Source: Microbacter sp. GSS18
Lineage (GTDB): Bacteria; Actinomycetota; Actinomycetes; Actinomycetales; Microbacteriaceae
Assembly (NCBI GenBank): GCA_029319145.1
Contig: CP119753.1
Location: 558,001 to 622,000 of the forward strand
Length of the DNA: 64,000 nucleotides
Direction of reading: 5' to 3'
Shown: positions 59,460 to 64,000 of the stretch, one piece after another
Numbering within the stretch: the stretch's first letter is position 1
Layout of the letters: each line of letters begins with the position of its first letter
The notes under the pieces: generated by a model
What the model was told of the DNA's origin: nothing
Databases searched by the model: none
What the model saw: only the letters and a program-made list of their open reading frames with translations
Made by a program: the position numbers and the translations under genes

Positions 59460-62176
59460 GCAGGTCGCCCGGGCTCGTCGCCCTCACCCGCCGGCGCTTC
59501 GCGACACCGCGCAGCGCGGCGCTCGTCGTGATCGCCCTCGCGACCCTCGCCGCCCTCATCGTCGCCGGCGCCCCGCGCGCCCTCGTCGGCGTGATCCGCG
59601 CCGAGGTGGCGTATCAGATCGGCGAAGTGCCGGCGGCGCTGCGCGATCTGTCGGGCACCATGCTCCTCCCGCCCGACTTCGCGCCGGCTCGCGACGGCGA
59701 GCTCGTCGAGGAATGGGATGCCGGCGCCGCCGACGTGCTGGGTGATCTCGCCCAGCGGCTGGCCGACAACCGCGACGGCTTCGAGGACGTGCTCGTGCCC
59801 GTCACCGACGATGCGGAGTTCGCACTGCGCACGGCGGCGCTCGTCGCGACGCCCGAGACGCTTCCTGCCGACGCGCCCAACGGCAACGTGCAGCTGCTCG
59901 CGGACCCGGTCATGCGCAGCGAGCTCGCGCTCGGCGATGGCATGTGGCCGGAGCGCTGGGAGGGCAGCGGTCCCCTCGAGATCGCGCTCGCGAGCGAAGC
60001 GGCCGAGCGGATGCAGTGGACGCTCGGTCAGGAGCGCGAGCTGTCGGGACAGTTCGTCCTCGAAGCGGGTGCGGATGTCTCCGCCGTGCTGGTGGGCACC
60101 GTCGACGCCGTCGACCCGGATGCCGAGCGGTGGCAGCACATGCCGCCGGCCGCGCTGACCGCCACGATCTTCGACGATGGCAACCGCCGGCCCGAGGCGA
60201 CGGCCGTCGCCTACGTCGACGCCGCGGGCTGGCCCGAGGTCGTGAACGTCGTCCGGCACGGGCAGACCGAGACGACGGCGTGGTACCCCGTCGACGGCGC
60301 CGGTGCGCAGCAGAGCGACCCGGCCGCCCTGCACGCGGCGCTGCGCCAGGCGACATCGGAGTCCGTCCCTCTCAACGAGGGCGGCTCCGCGCGCATGCGC
60401 TTCTCTTCCGACATCGTCGATGTCCTGGGCGACTCGCTCGCTCGGTCGAATTCGGCGAGTGCGATCCTGGCGGTCGCGGCGGTGGGACCGCTGGCGGTGA
60501 GTGTGGCCCTGGTCGTGCTGGCCTCGGTGCTCATCATCCGCCGCCGGCGCACCGACCTGACTCTGATGTCGGCCCGCGGGGCGCCGCTGGCGCGACTGCG
60601 CGGGCTGCTCGCGGGCGAGGGCCTGGTGCTGGGGGTTCCTGCGGCCGCCGTCGGCGTCGTCGCGGGTATCGCGCTGACGGCCTTCGACGCAGGTCCCGTG
60701 CCGACGATCCTGGGCATGCTCATCGGCGTGATCCCGGCCCTGGCCCTCGCGCTGTCGCTGCGCGCGGCCACGCTCACGACCGAGCGGGGCGACCTCGACG
60801 CCGTGCGCGCCGGCCGCGTGGCGCGCATCGTCGAGGGGCTGGTTGTGCTCCTGGCGATCACCGCCGTGACCCTGCTGGTCGTCCGCGGCATCGCGCCGGC
60901 CGAGGACGCCGTCGACCCGCTCGTGATCGCCGCGCCGCTGCTGGCGACCGTGGCGCTGGCGCTGGCGGTCGTGCGGCTGCATCCGCTCCCGATCGCGGCG
61001 GCGCTGCGCGTGGCGTCGCGCGGTCGCGGCGTCGTCGGGCTCGTAGGCGCGGCGCGCAACCTCCGCGATGCCGCGGCCGGCTCGACGGCGGTGCTGGCCA
61101 TGCTCGTCGCGGTCGCGATCGCGATGTTCTCCTCGGTCGTGCTCGCCACGGTCGACAGCGGCGCCCAGACCGCCGCGGAACGTCAGGTGGGCGCCGACAT
61201 GAAGGTCTCGGGCCCGTTCCTGAGCATCGATCAGCTCGACGCGATCCGCGACGTCGACGGCGTCTCCGCCGCGTCGGGTGTCCTGGTCGGCGATCGTGTG
61301 AGCGTCGAAGGCGCGAGCGGTTCGGTCACGACCGTCGTCGTCGCCGTCGAGACCGAAGACCTCGCGGCGGTCCAGAGCGGTCTCGACGGTGCGCTTCCGC
61401 CCGGCGCGCCGGCGCCGGGGCGGACTCCCGTCGAAGTGGTCGCCTCGACGTCGCTGGTCGCCGAACTCGGCGGCACCGGGCTCACCACGTCGCAGACGCC
61501 GCTGGATGTCGCGGGTAGCGTACCGCGCCTTCTCGGCGCGGCCCTTCCCGGCGACTTCGTCATCGTCGACGCCGCCGACTACCGCACCGTGACCGGCCTC
61601 GGGTTCTTCCCGCGCGCCGTGCTCATCGGACTCGACGCCGACGCCGATGCGACGGCGGTGTCGGCCGGCATCGCCACGGTGATCGGGGGACCCCACAGCG
61701 TCGAGGTGCTCGCCGACCGCACCGCGGCGATCCAGGCGTCGCCGGCCATCACCGCGCTGCGGGTCGCGCTGCTCGCAGCGCTCGGGCTCGCCGTCGCGCT
61801 GTCGGTCGTCGCGGTCCTGCTGGTCGCCGGCGTCGCACGGGACTCGCGCTCTCGGACGATCGCCCTGCTGCGGACGATGGGCCTGTCGCGGCGCCAGGGG
61901 CGGGGCATCGTCGCGTGGGAGTTCGCCCCGCTCGGCGTCACCGCGCTGATCGGCGGCGTCGTGCTCGGCGCCGTGCTGCCGCTGCTGGTGCTCGCCGCGG
62001 TCGACCTGCGCCCGTTCACCGGCTCGGCGACCCAGCCGGCGCTGGCCGTCGACCCCGCGCTGACCGGCTCGTTGCTGCTGGCGGTCGTCGCCGCGCTCGT
62101 GATGGCGGTCGTCGTCGGCGTCGTGAGTGCCCGTACCGCTTCCATCTCCACCGTGCTGCGGACCGAGGAGGACTGA
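59456..62176 (+). CDS. Second FtsX-type ABC transporter permease
   Basis: The 906-residue protein is related in layout to the previous permease: an N-terminal helix (ALVVIALATLAALIVAGAPR), an outer domain of about 290 residues and helix groups around 330-560 (SILAVAAVGPLAVSVALVVL, TDLTLMSARGAPLARLRGLL). A second outer domain follows. The C-terminal FtsX domain has SRTIALLRTMGLSRRQGRGI and helices to the end. The GTG overlaps the upstream stop. The stop overlaps the ATG of the first ATPase (TGATG), so all four genes are coupled. Confidence 0.85.
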   Translation: MSRSPGLVALTRRRFATPRSAALVVIALATLAALIVAGAPRALVGVIRAEVAYQIGEVPAALRDLSGTMLLPPDFAPARDGELVEEWDAGAADVLGDLAQRLADNRDGFEDVLVPVTDDAEFALRTAALVATPETLPADAPNGNVQLLADPVMRSELALGDGMWPERWEGSGPLEIALASEAAERMQWTLGQERELSGQFVLEAGADVSAVLVGTVDAVDPDAERWQHMPPAALTATIFDDGNRRPEATAVAYVDAAGWPEVVNVVRHGQTETTAWYPVDGAGAQQSDPAALHAALRQATSESVPLNEGGSARMRFSSDIVDVLGDSLARSNSASAILAVAAVGPLAVSVALVVLASVLIIRRRRTDLTLMSARGAPLARLRGLLAGEGLVLGVPAAAVGVVAGIALTAFDAGPVPTILGMLIGVIPALALALSLRAATLTTERGDLDAVRAGRVARIVEGLVVLLAITAVTLLVVRGIAPAEDAVDPLVIAAPLLATVALALAVVRLHPLPIAAALRVASRGRGVVGLVGAARNLRDAAAGSTAVLAMLVAVAIAMFSSVVLATVDSGAQTAAERQVGADMKVSGPFLSIDQLDAIRDVDGVSAASGVLVGDRVSVEGASGSVTTVVVAVETEDLAAVQSGLDGALPPGAPAPGRTPVEVVASTSLVAELGGTGLTTSQTPLDVAGSVPRLLGAALPGDFVIVDAADYRTVTGLGFFPRAVLIGLDADADATAVSAGIATVIGGPHSVEVLADRTAAIQASPAITALRVALLAALGLAVALSVVAVLLVAGVARDSRSRTIALLRTMGLSRRQGRGIVAWEFAPLGVTALIGGVVLGAVLPLLVLAAVDLRPFTGSATQPALAVDPALTGSLLLAVVAALVMAVVVGVVSARTASISTVLRTEED

Positions 62177-63120
62177 TGACCGAATCCACGACAGCGGATG
62201 TGCCGCCCGAGATCGTCTGCGAGGGGCTCGTGCGCATCTTCACCGTCGCCGACATCGAGGTGCAGGCCCTGCAGGGTCTGGATCTGCTCGTGCGGCGCGG
62301 CGAGCTCGTCGCGCTCGTGGGCGCGTCCGGCTCCGGCAAGTCGACGCTTCTGACGATCCTGTCGGCGCTCGACGCCCCCACCGCCGGGAAGGCGACCGTC
62401 GCCGGCCGCGACCTGCCGTCGCTGTCGGCCCGCGACCGTGTGCGGTACCGGCGCGAGGTCGTCGGCTTCGTGTGGCAGCAGACCGCCCGGAATCTGCTGC
62501 CGTACCTGTCCGCGCTCGAGAACGTCCAGCTCGCGCGCGCGATCGGCGGCGACCGCCGGCACCCCGAGCGCGCGGGCGAGCTGCTCGAGCTCGTCGGCGT
62601 CGCCGAGCACGCCGGCAAGCGGCCGGCCGAGCTCTCGGGCGGACAGCAGCAGCGCGTGGCGATCGCGGTGGCGCTCGCGAACGACCCGCGCGTGCTGCTC
62701 GCCGACGAGCCGACCGGCGACCTCGACGAGCACACGTCCGTCGACGTGCTGCGCACCTTCGAGGACGTCAACCGGGAGCTCGGCACCACCGCCCTGATCG
62801 TCACGCACGATCCGACGGTGTCCGAGCACGTGCAGCGGACCATCCAGATCCGCGACGGCCGCATGTCCACCGAGGTGCTGCGCTGGACGCACACCGACGA
62901 CGAGGGACGCGAGCACGCGATGGCCGAGGAGTTCGCGGTGCTGGACCGGGTCGGCCGGATGCAGCTTCCCGCCGACTACATGGACCGCCTGTCGCTGCGC
63001 GACAGGGTGCGGCTGCGCCTGGAGGCCGACCACGTAGGCGTCTGGCCGGGGGACCGGCAGGCGCAGGCGGGCGATGGTGCGGACGCCCCCGAGCGGAGCG
63101 AGGAGCCCGATGATGAGTGA
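62176..63120 (+). CDS. LolD/MacB-type ABC ATPase with C-terminal extension
   Basis: The 314-residue ATPase has Walker A LVGASGSGKSTLLTIL, Q-loop VGFVWQQTARNLLPYLSALE, signature LSGGQQQRVAIAVALA and Walker B VLLADEPTGDLDEHTS, then H-loop IVTHDPTVS. The last about 80 residues (after RDGRMSTEVLR) are an acidic/basic extension not found in typical LolD-like subunits. It energises the FtsX-type permeases before it. ATG overlaps the upstream stop; the next ATPase begins within its last codons. Confidence 0.9.
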   Translation: MTESTTADVPPEIVCEGLVRIFTVADIEVQALQGLDLLVRRGELVALVGASGSGKSTLLTILSALDAPTAGKATVAGRDLPSLSARDRVRYRREVVGFVWQQTARNLLPYLSALENVQLARAIGGDRRHPERAGELLELVGVAEHAGKRPAELSGGQQQRVAIAVALANDPRVLLADEPTGDLDEHTSVDVLRTFEDVNRELGTTALIVTHDPTVSEHVQRTIQIRDGRMSTEVLRWTHTDDEGREHAMAEEFAVLDRVGRMQLPADYMDRLSLRDRVRLRLEADHVGVWPGDRQAQAGDGADAPERSEEPDDE

Positions 63121-63796
63121 GACCGTGCTCGAGGCATCCGGACTGTCGGTCGTCCACCGCACGCCCGCCGGCGACGTCACGGCGCTCGCCGACGCGTCGC
63201 TGACGCTGCGCCGCGGCGAGTTCACCGTGCTGATCGGTCCGTCGGGTGCGGGCAAGACGACGCTGCTGCACGTCCTCGGCGGCATCCAGCAGCCGTCCAC
63301 CGGTGTCGTGACGGTCGGCGGCGTCGACCTCGGGGCGGCCAAGGAGAGCGAGGTCGACCGCATCCGCCGCGACGAGGTCGGCTACGTGTTCCAGTCGTTC
63401 GGTCTCATCGGCGCGCTGTCGGCGCAGGAGAACGTCGAGCTGCCGCTGCGGATCCAGGGCGCCGATCCCGCCGAGCGCGGCCGCATCGTCGGCGACCTGC
63501 TCGAGCGGGTGGGGCTCACCGCGCATGCGCAGCAGCGCCCGGGCGAGCTCTCCGGCGGTCAGCAGCAGCGCGTGGGAATCGCCCGCGCGCTCGCCGGGCG
63601 GCCCACCGTGCTGCTCGCCGACGAGCCGACCGGCCAGCTCGACTCGCACACCGCCGAGGCGATGATCGAGCTCATCGGCTCCATCGCGCACGACGACGGC
63701 GTGGCCGTGCTGCTGTCGACGCACGACCCGGGCATCGTCGAGCGCGCCGACCGTGTCCTCGAGATCCACGACGGCGTGCTGCGCGCCCGCGCGTGA
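63113..63796 (+). CDS. LolD/MacB-type ABC ATPase
   Basis: The 227-residue compact ATPase has Walker A IGPSGAGKTTLLHVL, Q-loop VGYVFQSFGLIGALSAQENV, signature LSGGQQQRVGIARALA, Walker B VLLADEPTGQLDSHTA and H-loop LLSTHDPGIVE. It is distinct from the preceding ATPase, so the system may use a heterodimeric engine, matching two unlike permeases. The ATG at 63113 has AGGAG 7 nt upstream; an ATG one codon earlier also fits. Confidence 0.9.
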   Translation: MSETVLEASGLSVVHRTPAGDVTALADASLTLRRGEFTVLIGPSGAGKTTLLHVLGGIQQPSTGVVTVGGVDLGAAKESEVDRIRRDEVGYVFQSFGLIGALSAQENVELPLRIQGADPAERGRIVGDLLERVGLTAHAQQRPGELSGGQQQRVGIARALAGRPTVLLADEPTGQLDSHTAEAMIELIGSIAHDDGVAVLLSTHDPGIVERADRVLEIHDGVLRARA

Positions 63797-63848
63797 GGTC
63801 CCCGGCGCCCTGATCGCGCCCTGCACGGATCGCCCAGGCTGGGCCCGA

Positions 63849-63854
63849 TAGACT
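63849..63854 (+). promoter_or_regulatory. -10 box of typA
   Basis: TAGACT lies 47 nt before the typA ATG; the leader contains a CGCCCG/CGGGCG hairpin and an AAGGA ribosome site. The rest of 63797-63901 shows no gene. Confidence 0.5.
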
Positions 63855-63901
63855 GGTCGGCGCCCGAATCCGGGCGTCACCCCAACCGCAAGGACCCTCA
63901 C

Positions 63902-64000
63902 ATGGCGCGCGCCCTCCGCCCTGACCTCCGCAACGTCGCGATCGTCGCGCACGTCGACCACGGCAAGACGACGCTCGTCGACGCCATGCTCCGGCAGACC
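63902..64000 (+). CDS. typA: Translational GTPase TypA/BipA, N-terminus (cut by window edge)
   Basis: Thirty-three codons are present from the ATG at 63902: [20 protein letters not shown], then [13 protein letters not shown]. The G1 motif AHVDHGKTT with the [14 protein letters not shown] context is typical of TypA/BipA, a ribosome-binding GTPase active under stress and in 50S assembly. Only the first 5 percent is seen; EF-G or LepA are less likely because of the [20 protein letters not shown] start. Confidence 0.85.
   Translation, partial: MARALRPDLRNVAIVAHVDHGKTTLVDAMLRQT

Noticed and set aside
58694-61696. A 1000-codon open frame antisense to the two FtsX permeases
   Set aside because: The composition is Arg/Asp/Gly/His-rich without motifs and the plus strand carries clear FtsX-type coding sequence.

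Overview
The window is high-GC, densely packed bacterial DNA. Almost every gene has a close Microbacteriaceae-type homologue (xseA/ispH divergon, DUF6264, COG4315 lipoprotein, NrtR-nadABC, glycine-riboswitch gcv locus). Many genes start with GTG, and many carry a TANNNT -10 box only 6-8 nt before the start codon, the leaderless pattern of actinobacteria. I infer a Microbacterium-like actinobacterium chromosome. I saw no tRNA, rRNA, CRISPR array, phage or insertion sequence.

Layout. 1-2.5 kb: 5' end of xseA (-), ispH, a DUF6264 membrane protein and a MOSC protein. 2.5-4.9 kb: a DUF2231 membrane protein (-) divergent from an ECF sigma / zinc anti-sigma pair, then a COG4315 lipoprotein. All three transcription units carry the same promoter form, TGAACC-N16-CGTNNT, so this looks like a compact SigL-type regulon. 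5-7.6 kb: fbaA (-), glpX and a small membrane protein. 7.6-13.6 kb: rmuC and a DEDDh exonuclease (-), methyltransferase, HAD hydrolase, ychF, a small protein and an alpha/beta hydrolase lacking the nucleophilic serine. 13.7-16.5 kb (-): a secreted SGNH hydrolase preceded by four repeats derived from the copper chaperone PCu(A)C fold, three of them encoded by near-identical 357-bp units, then a DksA/TraR zinc-finger protein. 16.6-20.0 kb (-): a thermolysin-like gluzincin protein translationally coupled to a ComEC-type metallo-beta-lactamase-fold protein, a pair I cannot assign to a known system. 20.0-24.0 kb: a lipoprotein (-), then a histidine-containing membrane protein, CopC, PCu(A)C and a Tat-exported DyP peroxidase, a copper/heme envelope cluster. 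24.0-28.9 kb: Nei/Fpg glycosylase, a 36-residue CC-GGG-CC peptide, a DHA2 exporter (-), a small acidic protein (-) and an ABC exporter. 28.9-35.7 kb (-): the NAD operon nrtR-nadA-nadB-nadC followed by iscS and a GT2 glycosyltransferase, with every junction overlapping or nearly so.

35.8-43.2 kb (+): a MarP-like membrane serine protease, then a tandem glycine riboswitch, a 20-codon leader ORF, sdaA, gcvT, gcvH and gcvP. Glycine would open ribosome access to the leader and, through ATGA coupling, to serine/glycine catabolism. 43.4-56.7 kb: two dipeptide/oligopeptide ABC importers, each with a lipoprotein, two permeases and a fused double ATPase, separated by a CPBP-family membrane protein (-). 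The second importer has an unusually long permease and an antisense PH-domain gene inside it. 56.7-63.8 kb: two large FtsX-type permeases and two ATPases in one tight operon. 63.9 kb to the end: start of typA/bipA.

Most promising for follow-up are the shared ECF promoter architecture, the gluzincin/MBL pair, the PCu(A)C-derived stalk on the SGNH hydrolase, the riboswitch-plus-leader-ORF device and the Cys-rich mini-protein.
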